Origin: Flavobacterium pisciphilum
Lineage (GTDB): Bacteria > Bacteroidota > Bacteroidia > Flavobacteriales > Flavobacteriaceae
DNA: 64,000 bases
Reading direction: 5' to 3'
Assembly (NCBI RefSeq): GCF_020905345.1
Contig: NZ_JAJJMO010000001.1
Location: forward strand, 248,001-312,000
Below are positions 9,665-17,440 of the stretch, piece by piece. Position numbers and translations under genes: made by a program. The notes beneath the pieces were generated by a model. That model was not told the DNA's origin. It did not search any database and worked only from the letters and a program-made list of their open reading frames with translations. Numbering within the stretch: position 1 is the stretch's first letter; each line of letters starts with the position of its first letter.

Positions 9665-9841
9665 ATGAACGACTTATTCGCCAAAATCGCAACAGAATTC
9701 GAAACATTTAAAACTGAATATGAATCACTAGTTGAGAAAGGTGTGAAAGCAGCTGGTCCTAGAGCTCGTAAATCAACTCTTGAATTAGAGAAACTATTAA
9801 AAGAATTCAGAAAAGTTTCTGTAGAAGAATCAAAAAAATAA
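9665..9841 (+). CDS. histone H1-like small basic protein
   Basis: 58 residues, beginning MNDLFAKIATEFETFKTEYE. The region VEKGVKAAGPRARKSTLELEKLLKEFRKVS matches the short histone H1/Hc1-like proteins common in Bacteroidota, in which the segment KAAGxRARKxxxEL is conserved. These proteins are predicted to bind DNA and help compact the nucleoid. The frame has a good -7 element upstream and a very strong terminator 15 bases after the stop, so it is a separate, probably well-expressed transcription unit. The central and C-terminal part is lysine/arginine-rich, while the first 20 residues are acidic. Confidence 0.8.
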   Translation: MNDLFAKIATEFETFKTEYESLVEKGVKAAGPRARKSTLELEKLLKEFRKVSVEESKK

Positions 9842-9856
9842 TTTTATTCTCAATTA

Positions 9857-9888
9857 AAAGCCCCCTAGGATTTCCTAGGGGGCTTTAA
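9857..9888 (+). terminator. strong terminator after the H1-like gene
   Basis: GC-rich arms AAAGCCCCCTAGGA / TCCTAGGGGGCTTT separated by two bases and followed by T residues. It is one of the most GC-rich short stretches in this AT-rich window. Confidence 0.9.
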
Positions 9889-9926
9889 TCTTCATGTTTA
9901 GGTAAGTATATCTAACCAATTAAATA

Positions 9927-10298
9927 TTAACAAACTAAAGAAGATGTTTTTATAAGTTTTTCAGATGACTTAGTTTGATCTTCAATCGGGGCATCAGGAG
10001 CTTTTTCTCTTAAGAATTCCATCCCTTTATCACGTGAAATTCTGTCCTCATACATCTTACTCATTCCAATAATTTTCCCGTTAAAAGCCTTCAAATTGAA
10101 ATAAACCTTATCATCTGAAATTGTTTTTTTGAAGAATTTGTTGCTATCCTGCGAATTCGTTTTTACAGATTCAACCCCTTTTTCGCACATAAATTTTCTT
10201 GTGTATCCGCTACTTCTTAAGATTATATCTTCATTTTTATCAATAAAATAAAATTGAAACTCATCATTTGCATTTTTTGTAATTACAAATTTTTCCAT
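9927..10298 (-). CDS. YegP/UPF0339 (DUF1508) family protein
   Basis: 123 residues built from two tandem DUF1508-like repeats. The first is FVITKNANDEFQFYFIDKNEDIILRSSGYTRKFMCEKGVESVKTN (about 4-48), and the second includes KVYFNLKAFNGKIIGMSKMY followed by a degraded GI-like turn. The fold is a small alpha/beta unit of unknown biochemical role. The family is widespread in Bacteroidota and Proteobacteria. The C-terminal tail (APDAPIEDQTKSSEKL) is hydrophilic. It is convergent with the H1-like gene, separated by that gene's terminator. Confidence 0.78.
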   Translation of the reverse strand: MEKFVITKNANDEFQFYFIDKNEDIILRSSGYTRKFMCEKGVESVKTNSQDSNKFFKKTISDDKVYFNLKAFNGKIIGMSKMYEDRISRDKGMEFLREKAPDAPIEDQTKSSEKLIKTSSLVC

Positions 10299-10347
10299 TC
10301 TTTAAAATTAATTATGTATTATATTTTTAATCGTTATTCTGCCATTT

Positions 10348-11571
10348 TTAATCATTGAATGTCACTGTAAACGTACTTCCCACCCCAACTGCACTTTCAA
10401 CGCTTACAGCTCCATTCATTGATTCTATCTGGTTTTTTGTAATATATAAACCAATACCATGTGCATCTTCATGTTTATGAAATGTCTTGTACATTCCAAA
10501 TAACAAATGCCCGTGTTTTTTTAAATCTATACCTAACCCATTGTCAGTTATAGTAAATACTTTTTTCCCTTTCTCGATAAAGAAATTAAACTCAATTATT
10601 AAATCTCTATCTGGATGTGCATATTTAATCGCATTAGTACAAAAATTCAATAAGACACTTTCTAGATAAGCAGGATTAAAATTTATCGTTGCATCCTTTG
10701 GAATATTATTTATAATTGTACCTAAATCTCTATAATTATATGCACTAACAACATCCAGTACTTTCTTCAAATAATTATTTAAGTTTAAAGGCTTAACAAC
10801 TATATTCACATTATTCTGAATGTTTACTATTTGAGATAAATCTGTAATTGTTTTGTTTAAATCATTAGATACTGTTCTCAAATAACCAAAAGCCTCACTA
10901 TCCTCCATGCTTTTATTTTCAGAATCAATCATATCTAAAAGCAATTTTAAATTCCCAACATGCGAATTTAAATTGTGAGCTACTATATGCGAAAAATTCA
11001 ACAATTGGCTATTCTTTTCGCTGTAGAGCTTCATGGTTTTAACCAATTCTAATTCTTTTTCCTTTTGAGCTGTAATGTCCGTATGTGTTCCTATAACACG
11101 TAATGGTTTGCCATTACTATCACGCTCTATTACTTCACCTCTATCTAAAATCCATTTGTATCTTCCGCTAGAAGTTAATACTCTATGGAAATTTTCATAA
11201 AAAGGTGTTTCCTTTTCAAAATGCTCATTAATAGCAGCATAATATTCTTCTAAATCATCTGGATGCACTATTTCATCCCAGCGTTCTGGATTATCAAAAA
11301 TATCTGCTGAATTTATTTCCAGTATTTTAAAAGATTGTGATGAATAAAAAACTGTATTTGTTTTAATATTCCAATCCCATACTCCAGTATTTGAAGCTTC
11401 AAGAGCAAACTGAAAGCGTTCTTCCAAAACTTTTAGCTTTAGTTCTTGAGCCTGTAATTCTGATACATTAAAAAATTTTCCAGAAAAGGCAGGTACTCTG
11501 TCTTCACGAGATTTTGGGCGAAAATTATTTATAGCATTAGAACTATCCCTTTTATAAAAATCAAATCCCAT
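10348..11571 (-). CDS. PAS-domain sensor histidine kinase
   Basis: 407 residues from the ATG at 11571; the frame can be extended nine codons to a GTG at 11598, but the ATG is the better start. No membrane segment is present, so it is cytoplasmic. A short N-terminal region is followed by a PAS_3-type domain (about 50-165, with WDWNIKTN, HPDDLEEY, YKWILDRGEVIERDSNGKPLRVIGTHTDIT). The H-box is FSHIVAHNLNSHVGN, with the phospho-acceptor probably His199 in AHNL. The HATPase_c part has NFCTNAIKYA (N-box), DNGLGIDL (G1) and HGIGLYITK (G2). This H-box type is common in Flavobacterium orphan kinases. No response regulator is directly coupled, though a LuxR-type regulator lies upstream. Confidence 0.87.
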   Translation of the reverse strand: MGFDFYKRDSSNAINNFRPKSREDRVPAFSGKFFNVSELQAQELKLKVLEERFQFALEASNTGVWDWNIKTNTVFYSSQSFKILEINSADIFDNPERWDEIVHPDDLEEYYAAINEHFEKETPFYENFHRVLTSSGRYKWILDRGEVIERDSNGKPLRVIGTHTDITAQKEKELELVKTMKLYSEKNSQLLNFSHIVAHNLNSHVGNLKLLLDMIDSENKSMEDSEAFGYLRTVSNDLNKTITDLSQIVNIQNNVNIVVKPLNLNNYLKKVLDVVSAYNYRDLGTIINNIPKDATINFNPAYLESVLLNFCTNAIKYAHPDRDLIIEFNFFIEKGKKVFTITDNGLGIDLKKHGHLLFGMYKTFHKHEDAHGIGLYITKNQIESMNGAVSVESAVGVGSTFTVTFND

Positions 11572-11715
11572 ATCATATATTTCTAAACTAATTAACACTA
11601 AATTTAAAATGACTGCAGGTCAAAATAAATTTTCACAAAATCAACATTTGATGTTTCTAGAATCAAAAAACATAGAAATAAATATCAATATATAATTACC
11701 TCTTTATGTTCATTA

Positions 11716-11723
11716 CAAATATA
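11716..11723 (-). promoter_or_regulatory. candidate -7 element of the PAS kinase gene
   Basis: On the minus strand this reads TATATTTG, an exact TAnnTTTG match, about 145 bases before the kinase ATG. No well-spaced TTG was found. Confidence 0.4.
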
Positions 11724-11822
11724 CTACCAATGAAATCAATACTTTATAGTACAAAAAACAACTTACTATAGAACTAGTACTACAGGATATAATCTAGTAA
11801 TGTGCTTTGTTACAGGCGAAAA

Positions 11823-11856
11823 AAAAAGTGAGGGAATTATAGCCCTCACTTTTTAA
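11823..11856 (-). terminator. terminator of the sensor kinase-response regulator operon
   Basis: Arms AAAAAGTGAGGG / CCCTCACTTTTT, loop of about eight bases, with T-runs on both strands, 40 bases past the response-regulator stop codon. Confidence 0.87.
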
Positions 11857-11895
11857 AACATTTATGTCGATAAAATATAGTAATGAATATGAAAC

Positions 11896-12546
11896 CTATA
11901 AAGTTTCATCATGATATAATTGAAATATCTTTATGAGTTCGGCCAAGTTGTCGACTTCTAATTTTTCAAAAATTCTGTTTTTATAGGTGCTAACAGTAGT
12001 TTTCTTAATCTTTAATAATTCTAATATCTCTAGATTACCATATCCTTTAACAAACAAACGAGCTACTTCCATCTCCCGATTCGATAATGCTTCTAATGGA
12101 TTGCTGGGTTTTTTAGAAATATAAGAATCCAGTATTTTATCTTTTATATTTTGAGTCATGTATTTTCCAGATGAGATCATTGAGTTTATTGCTAACTTCA
12201 TTTCATCTTCTGAACTTTCTTTGGTTAAATACCCCGATGCTCCAGCATTCAAATATCTCATGGCGTAGATGCTTTCTTCTAAGGCAGAAAATATCAATAT
12301 TTTTACATCAGGCTGGATTGCCTTGATTTCTGCCAAAATATTTATGCTATTGCCATCTGGAAAGTTTACATCCAAAATCAATAAATCTATTTTAACTTCT
12401 TTTAAAATTTTAAAAGTATCATTAAAAGTTGCTGCCTTGTAAACCGTTGCACCTAAGAACAGCTCTTTAAGAACTAGATTAACTCCCTGACGCACTACAA
12501 CATGGTCGTCGGCAATTAAAAAACTATAGCTATTTGATGCATTCAT
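11896..12546 (-). CDS. NarL/LuxR-family response regulator
   Basis: 216 residues. The receiver domain has the acidic pair Asp13-Asp14, phospho-acceptor Asp59 in LLILDVNFPDG, the switch Ser in ILIFSALEE and the conserved Lys in GYLTKESSEDE. The C-terminal LuxR-type helix-turn-helix (about 148-207) reads LSNREMEVARLFVKGYGNLEILELLKIKKTTVSTYKNRIFEKL. It lies 74 bases downstream of the membrane sensor kinase on the same strand, making a cognate pair. It is expected to activate or repress genes through dimeric sites. Confidence 0.92.
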   Translation of the reverse strand: MNASNSYSFLIADDHVVVRQGVNLVLKELFLGATVYKAATFNDTFKILKEVKIDLLILDVNFPDGNSINILAEIKAIQPDVKILIFSALEESIYAMRYLNAGASGYLTKESSEDEMKLAINSMISSGKYMTQNIKDKILDSYISKKPSNPLEALSNREMEVARLFVKGYGNLEILELLKIKKTTVSTYKNRIFEKLEVDNLAELIKIFQLYHDETL

Positions 12547-12620
12547 TGTTTATAAATTAAATTATTACAAACCTGCTTATTACTTCTTCAATAAAAAACA
12601 ATGTTCATTACTGTTGGATT

Positions 12621-14372
12621 TTAAGCTGGGCTTAATATCAGATTGAATACAACTTTTGTGCCTTTTCCTTCTTCACTTTCAATATTTATTTCTCCATCAA
12701 ATAATTCAACTATTTCTTTACATAGGTTTAGTCCTAAACCAACTCCTAAGTCATTCATTTTATTAGAAACGGCTCCTTGATAATACAACTCAAATATATT
12801 CTTCAAATCCTTCTCGGGGATACCAGCTCCACTATCCTGAATTTCTATTTTTAAATTATACTCATAATCCGAATTTTTCTCGAGATCAATATTAATTGAT
12901 ATGAGTCCGTTTTCTGTAAATTTATTTGCGTTCCCAACTATATTATAAAAAAGTTGATGAATTTTTGTCGCATCAGAATAAACTTCGCAATCGGAATTTA
13001 GATTGGACTTCACTTTTATTTTGTTTCCTTTAGTTTCTACCAATGATGATAACGAACTAATGATTTGGTTTATTTCAGTTTTTAAATGAAAATTTTTATT
13101 CTTAAGCGTAAGCTCATAATTTTCTACTTTAGAATATTCTAAAATTTGATTTGATAAGAGTAGTAACGAATTAGTCGTAAATTGAATAGACTTGAAAGTA
13201 TCTTTAATTTCAACATCTTGAACAGAAGAACTTATCTTCTTACTATACATAGAAATTATACTTAAAGGAGACCTAATTTCATGACTAATCATCCCCATAA
13301 TTCTGTTCTTAAAACTTAAACTCTGACGGATCTGATTCTGAGCTGTAGTTAATCTTTTCTCATACTCAAATGCCATTCTAGTAAAACTAAAAAGGATTAT
13401 AGATACAATGAACATCAATAATATTAATCCTAATAAGGTATAATTTCGAACTGTTACATTAGACTTGTATTGATTCTCTAATTTCTTTTGAGAATCAGCT
13501 TGAAGCGCATTAATTGGTTTGGTATAATTAGGCAATACGGTAGCGCTAAGATTTAATAGCTTATTATTAAGTTCTGTTAGCTTTAAATCTTGATCTCTTA
13601 ATTTTGAAAATGTCTTTTTTAAATTATTAAATTGTTTTTCATAATATTTATTGGTGGTCATAAAGACATTTGCAATTTGGTCTTCAATACTTCCAGAGAC
13701 AAGTTTATCATTATACTTCATAGTTACAATGATTTTCAACTGTTCTTTTTGTATTTCTGTTTTTCCTGCAAGTGCATCACCCAGCCTAGAAAAAAGACCT
13801 TTTCGAGATACGCTATCCACTTTTATATAAGAATCCGTTTTTATACTGTCAAGAATTTTCTTGTATTCAAACTTTTTAAAATCTAATAAATTTGAAATCT
13901 CCTTATTATTAGGTTCAGTCTGTAAATTAATAATAGAGTCAATAGTCGATTTTAGAGCTAAAATTCCTAACTCTGACTTACTCTTCTCTAATAGAACATT
14001 TTTAAACTCTATATTCTTTTCAGTAGCATTATTTAACTTATCAACCAATTCACCAGTCTCGATTAATGAAGCAGAATACTTATTCAACGAAGCTTCATCC
14101 TTATTACTTATATAATGATTGTAATGTTTTTGAGAATTAATAAATGAATCATTAATCTCATTAGTGAGTTGCTTTAGGTTCCCTAAATTAGTTATTGATT
14201 CAAAGAATTTCGACATTTTTGTCTCATTCGTAGTTTCATTATGCCAAATTATGACTGCCATGATTTGTAAAAGAATAACAAATGCCAGCAAAGTATAATG
14301 AATTACTTTTCTATGTTCAAATTTTAGTTTTGTAAAACTAAATCTATTGCTTATCAAATTCTTTTCAATCAA
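12621..14372 (-). CDS. membrane-bound sensor histidine kinase
   Basis: 583 residues. Two transmembrane segments (about 25-43 and 311-331) enclose a large helical extracytoplasmic sensor rich in Lys/Asn/Glu that does not match a named sensor fold. The HisKA H-box MISHEIRSPLSII carries His364; the HATPase part shows the N-box FYNIVGNANKFT, G1 DSGAGIPEKDL and G2 LGVGLGLNLCKE. The start is a TTG at 14372: an in-frame TAA lies four codons upstream and the next Met is at residue 38, beyond the start of the first membrane segment. It forms an operon with the LuxR-type regulator. The signal is unknown. Confidence 0.9.
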   Translation of the reverse strand: MIEKNLISNRFSFTKLKFEHRKVIHYTLLAFVILLQIMAVIIWHNETTNETKMSKFFESITNLGNLKQLTNEINDSFINSQKHYNHYISNKDEASLNKYSASLIETGELVDKLNNATEKNIEFKNVLLEKSKSELGILALKSTIDSIINLQTEPNNKEISNLLDFKKFEYKKILDSIKTDSYIKVDSVSRKGLFSRLGDALAGKTEIQKEQLKIIVTMKYNDKLVSGSIEDQIANVFMTTNKYYEKQFNNLKKTFSKLRDQDLKLTELNNKLLNLSATVLPNYTKPINALQADSQKKLENQYKSNVTVRNYTLLGLILLMFIVSIILFSFTRMAFEYEKRLTTAQNQIRQSLSFKNRIMGMISHEIRSPLSIISMYSKKISSSVQDVEIKDTFKSIQFTTNSLLLLSNQILEYSKVENYELTLKNKNFHLKTEINQIISSLSSLVETKGNKIKVKSNLNSDCEVYSDATKIHQLFYNIVGNANKFTENGLISINIDLEKNSDYEYNLKIEIQDSGAGIPEKDLKNIFELYYQGAVSNKMNDLGVGLGLNLCKEIVELFDGEINIESEEGKGTKVVFNLILSPA

Positions 14373-14449
14373 AATATATATTTATTAAGATAAAACATGA
14401 GTCAAAAAAATAATAACTCATAATAACTGTTTTTAATATAGGTTTTTGA

Positions 14450-14468
14450 TGTAGTATCATGTACTACA
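14450..14468. promoter_or_regulatory. candidate regulator-binding inverted repeat upstream of the sensor kinase
   Basis: TGTAGTA and TACTACA arms separated by five bases, about 80 bases upstream of the kinase start. The half-site TACTACA recurs at 11778-11784, upstream of the PAS kinase. Binding by the adjacent LuxR-type regulator is an inference. Confidence 0.35.
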
Positions 14469-15014
14469 ATTTAAAATAGATAATGCTTTTTTTAAAATAT
14501 TAAATTATGACTTACAATTAAAAAAAATTAAGCTTAATTGATAGCCCCCTTTTTTACACAAAAATTAATACCAAACTAAAACAAGAACAACTATTTAAAA
14601 GAGATTTGGGGAAGGTCTTTTAATTAAACGATAAAATAAAAATGCTCATACAATTTACGTATTTTAATTATTTATTTTAGAAATAAACCGCTAAAACTTA
14701 TCATTATGTAGAACATTAGATAATCATACTCTAGAACTTATTCTACAAGTTACCATTTTTTATCCTATAAAAATAAGAATAGGATTGCAATTTAAAATAA
14801 AAAAAACTATCCCTACAAATTTTGCAAAAATTTTTATTTAAAAAGTCTCTATTTTCTTAAATACTTCATTTAATTCCGACATTTTTAAGAGAATAATACA
14901 AGTAAGTAAAAAATGAAAATTAGCAATTCCTGCCTGACGATTTTATTTCAAAATTGCAGATGAAATTAATTTCCTCCGAAAAACCCAAATAAAACTTAAT
15001 ATAGCTGCCTGATT

Positions 15015-15045
15015 TTGGTATATCTACTAGTTTAAGGTATTTTTG
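15015..15045 (+). promoter_or_regulatory. promoter of the GNAT acetyltransferase gene
   Basis: TTG at 15015-15017, a 20-bp spacer and TATTTTTG at 15038-15045. This matches the Flavobacterium consensus, 22 bases before the ATG. Confidence 0.65.
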
Positions 15046-15067
15046 CCGAAACGATAAAAAATTGGTG

Positions 15068-15625
15068 ATGATAATTAGAAAAGCAACTATAAAGGATTCA
15101 AACGATATTGCAACGTATTTACTGTTGGCAATGGAAGATATAGTGTATAACTTCATAGGTGAAGAAGACAATAATAAAGCCAAAGAGTTTTTAATACACT
15201 TTATAGAAAAAGAAAACAACCAATATTCTTATCAAAATTGCTTTGTTGTAGAAGAAGATAATGAAATTATTGCAGCTGTAAATATATATGATGGGGCCAA
15301 ATTACACCTCTTGAGAGAGCCTATAGCGCAATATGTTAGAACACATTATAATAAAGACTTTAATCCTGAGGATGAAACACAAAAAGGAGAATTCTATATC
15401 GATACATTAGGGGTAAGTCCTAAATGTCAAGGAAAAGGGATAGGCTCTAAACTATTACAATTTTTGATAGACGAATACGTAACCAAAAATAAACAAACTT
15501 TAGGTTTGCTTGTAGATGAAGGCAATTCAAATGCTAAAAAATTATATTTAAAATTAGGTTTTAAACCAGTAGGAAGCAAAACTTTTGTTGGAAATACCTT
15601 GGAACACCTTCAAATAAAAGGGTAA
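15068..15625 (+). CDS. GNAT-family N-acetyltransferase
   Basis: 185 residues from the ATG at 15068; an in-frame TTG-GTG just before it is a poorer start. The protein uses acetyl-CoA to acetylate an amine. The acetyl-CoA pyrophosphate-binding motif A is GVSPKCQGKGIGSKLLQFLI (about 116-135), preceded by the beta4 strand YIDTLGVS. The C-terminal motif B-like stretch is NAKKLYLKLGFKPVGSKTF. The N-terminus IIRKATIKDSNDIATYL is the usual GNAT alpha1 entry. The substrate is unknown. The gene is alone, with its own promoter. Confidence 0.87.
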   Translation: MIIRKATIKDSNDIATYLLLAMEDIVYNFIGEEDNNKAKEFLIHFIEKENNQYSYQNCFVVEEDNEIIAAVNIYDGAKLHLLREPIAQYVRTHYNKDFNPEDETQKGEFYIDTLGVSPKCQGKGIGSKLLQFLIDEYVTKNKQTLGLLVDEGNSNAKKLYLKLGFKPVGSKTFVGNTLEHLQIKG

Positions 15626-15700
15626 AAAAATATATAGATTTAACTGATACATTGATAGATACGTTTTATAAAGTCTAAAAAAGGAAGTAAATAAAAAAAC

Positions 15701-15708
15701 TATCTTTG
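15701..15708 (+). promoter_or_regulatory. -7 element of the LytS-type kinase gene
   Basis: TATCTTTG matches TAnnTTTG exactly, 65 bases before the kinase start. No clear TTG at the usual distance. Confidence 0.5.
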
Positions 15709-15772
15709 CGCAAAAATTAATAATACCACATTATAATAAGGACTTCATGTTCCTTATTTTTAAGAAATACCA

Positions 15773-17335
15773 TTGAAATTTAATTTTAAAAATAGCCTTT
15801 CGGGACGTAACTTTTTTATTCTAGGAATTGTATTCATCATCCTTACTTTGTTTTCTATTTACATATTAAGCAATTTAATTACAGATATAACCGAAAAAAC
15901 CAATTCTAGTACAGCACAACGCAACTTCCTTCAAAAGCAAGATGTTGTTGCTAAGGAGTTTACGCGCTTTCTTGATATTCAGAAAGAAATAGCTCAAGTT
16001 ATCGAAATTAGTACCCCAAAAAATTTATCGAATAATCTAAAAGTTTTAAGTGCAGTACATATTAATAATAGTATTGTAAAAAACAATTGGTTTCAGATAA
16101 ATGAAGGTAAAATTGAATTCACAGATTCTAAAATCAATACCAATTTAACAACTAGCATCAAAGATTTTATAGCCAAAAATGGAGAAAAAAACGAGCTTAA
16201 TACTATCATTAAAGACTCTCAAAACTTTTTTTGGCGTATTTATTTTAAGCACCCTACCTTAGATGGAGCCATAGTTCGGTACGGTTATGATATTGATTTA
16301 AAGGCCTTACAATCCTATTTCTTAACTATTGATCAAACAGCTGCAAACTATTCTTTTGTTTTTGATCATACAGGAACTATTCTTTATCATCCTGAAGTAA
16401 ATTTTTTAAAGGGGAATACTTTTAAAATTGAAAATTCAGCTCTATCAGATACTATTTTTAATACTCCTGAGAAATTTACGAAGAGAACAGTGCTTTCTGG
16501 GTATATAGGAATCGACTTTTTTAGATACACTAAAAAGTTGAACGTAAAAGATACTAACTGGTACATATCTGTTAATTTTCCTGAAAAAATTTCAAGGGAA
16601 GATGTGAATGACATAAAAAAATATGCAACCTTAATTTACTTGATTACAACTATAATCCTGATTTTATTCTTTTACTTATTCACCACTGTTAAACGTAAAA
16701 GCTTTCAGGAAAAAGAAGCCTTATCGAAAGAGAAAAACAAATTACTCTTAGAGAATGAAAAAATAAAGAAAGAAAAAGCATTGATTCAATTGAACCAATT
16801 AAAAGAACAAATAAATCCACATTTTTTATTTAATTCTTTAAATTCTCTTTATATGCTCATTGATAGCAATACTAAAGTAGCACGTAAATTTACTTTGAAT
16901 CTATCTAAAATCTATCGCTATTTAATTAATCCGCCTGAAGAGAATATTGTAACTCTACAAGAAGAACTCCTTTTTATAGAAAAATACATTTTTTTACAAC
17001 AAACGCGATACAAAGATGAATTTGATTTTGCAATCACGATTGAAGATAATAGTGTTTTATCTAAGAAAGTTCCTTATTTATCCTTCCAAATTGCCATAGA
17101 AAATGCTATTAAACACAATATTGCTTCTGATGAAAATCCGTTAAAAATAACAATCATAATTCAAAAAAACAAGGTAGTTATTACCAATAATCTAAACGAA
17201 AAGCAAAACTTCGAGAAAGAGTCTAAATTCGGTCATAAGTATTTAAAGAGCATTTATAGTTATTATTCAAAAAACGATTTTGAGGTATTTAAAACGGATG
17301 AATTTTTTGTCTGTATTTTACCCTTAATTGAATAA
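15773..17335 (+). CDS. LytS/YehU-type sensor histidine kinase with extracytoplasmic Cache-like domain
   Basis: 520 residues. The first membrane helix (about 14-35) is followed by a roughly 250-residue external domain that looks like a Cache sensor (YSFVFDHTGTILYHPEVNFLKG, NWYISVNFPEKI). A second helix (about 284-305), a coiled coil (about 310-345), the His_kinase H-box LKEQINPHFLFNSLNSLYML with His350, and a degenerate HATPase end (FQIAIENAIKHNI) complete it. The start is TTG: a stop lies three codons upstream and no other Met precedes the first helix. This kinase type pairs with LytTR regulators; one lies at the far end of the same gene block, after the protease and SusC/SusD genes. Confidence 0.88.
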   Translation: MKFNFKNSLSGRNFFILGIVFIILTLFSIYILSNLITDITEKTNSSTAQRNFLQKQDVVAKEFTRFLDIQKEIAQVIEISTPKNLSNNLKVLSAVHINNSIVKNNWFQINEGKIEFTDSKINTNLTTSIKDFIAKNGEKNELNTIIKDSQNFFWRIYFKHPTLDGAIVRYGYDIDLKALQSYFLTIDQTAANYSFVFDHTGTILYHPEVNFLKGNTFKIENSALSDTIFNTPEKFTKRTVLSGYIGIDFFRYTKKLNVKDTNWYISVNFPEKISREDVNDIKKYATLIYLITTIILILFFYLFTTVKRKSFQEKEALSKEKNKLLLENEKIKKEKALIQLNQLKEQINPHFLFNSLNSLYMLIDSNTKVARKFTLNLSKIYRYLINPPEENIVTLQEELLFIEKYIFLQQTRYKDEFDFAITIEDNSVLSKKVPYLSFQIAIENAIKHNIASDENPLKITIIIQKNKVVITNNLNEKQNFEKESKFGHKYLKSIYSYYSKNDFEVFKTDEFFVCILPLIE

Positions 17336-17440
17336 AAAAAGCATTCACTCCCAAAAAAAAGCCACTCACTCCTTTTTTGTTTTTTTTAACGTAACGGATA
17401 GAATATTTTAGGCGAAAAATTAACCTAAACTTAACTTCAA

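Larger units (their letters stand above)
14373..15067. other. gene-free AT-rich spacer, about 695 bases
   Basis: No supported gene. It holds the leader of the sensor kinase gene with the inverted repeat TGTAGTATCATGTACTACA at 14450-14468, and at its right end the promoter of the acetyltransferase. A 99-codon frame on the minus strand (14920-15219) runs into the acetyltransferase and is not convincing. Confidence 0.6.

Noticed and set aside
14920..15219. 99-codon minus-strand frame overlapping the acetyltransferase start
   Set aside because: It overlaps a clear GNAT gene and its promoter, starts within that gene and has no recognisable domain.
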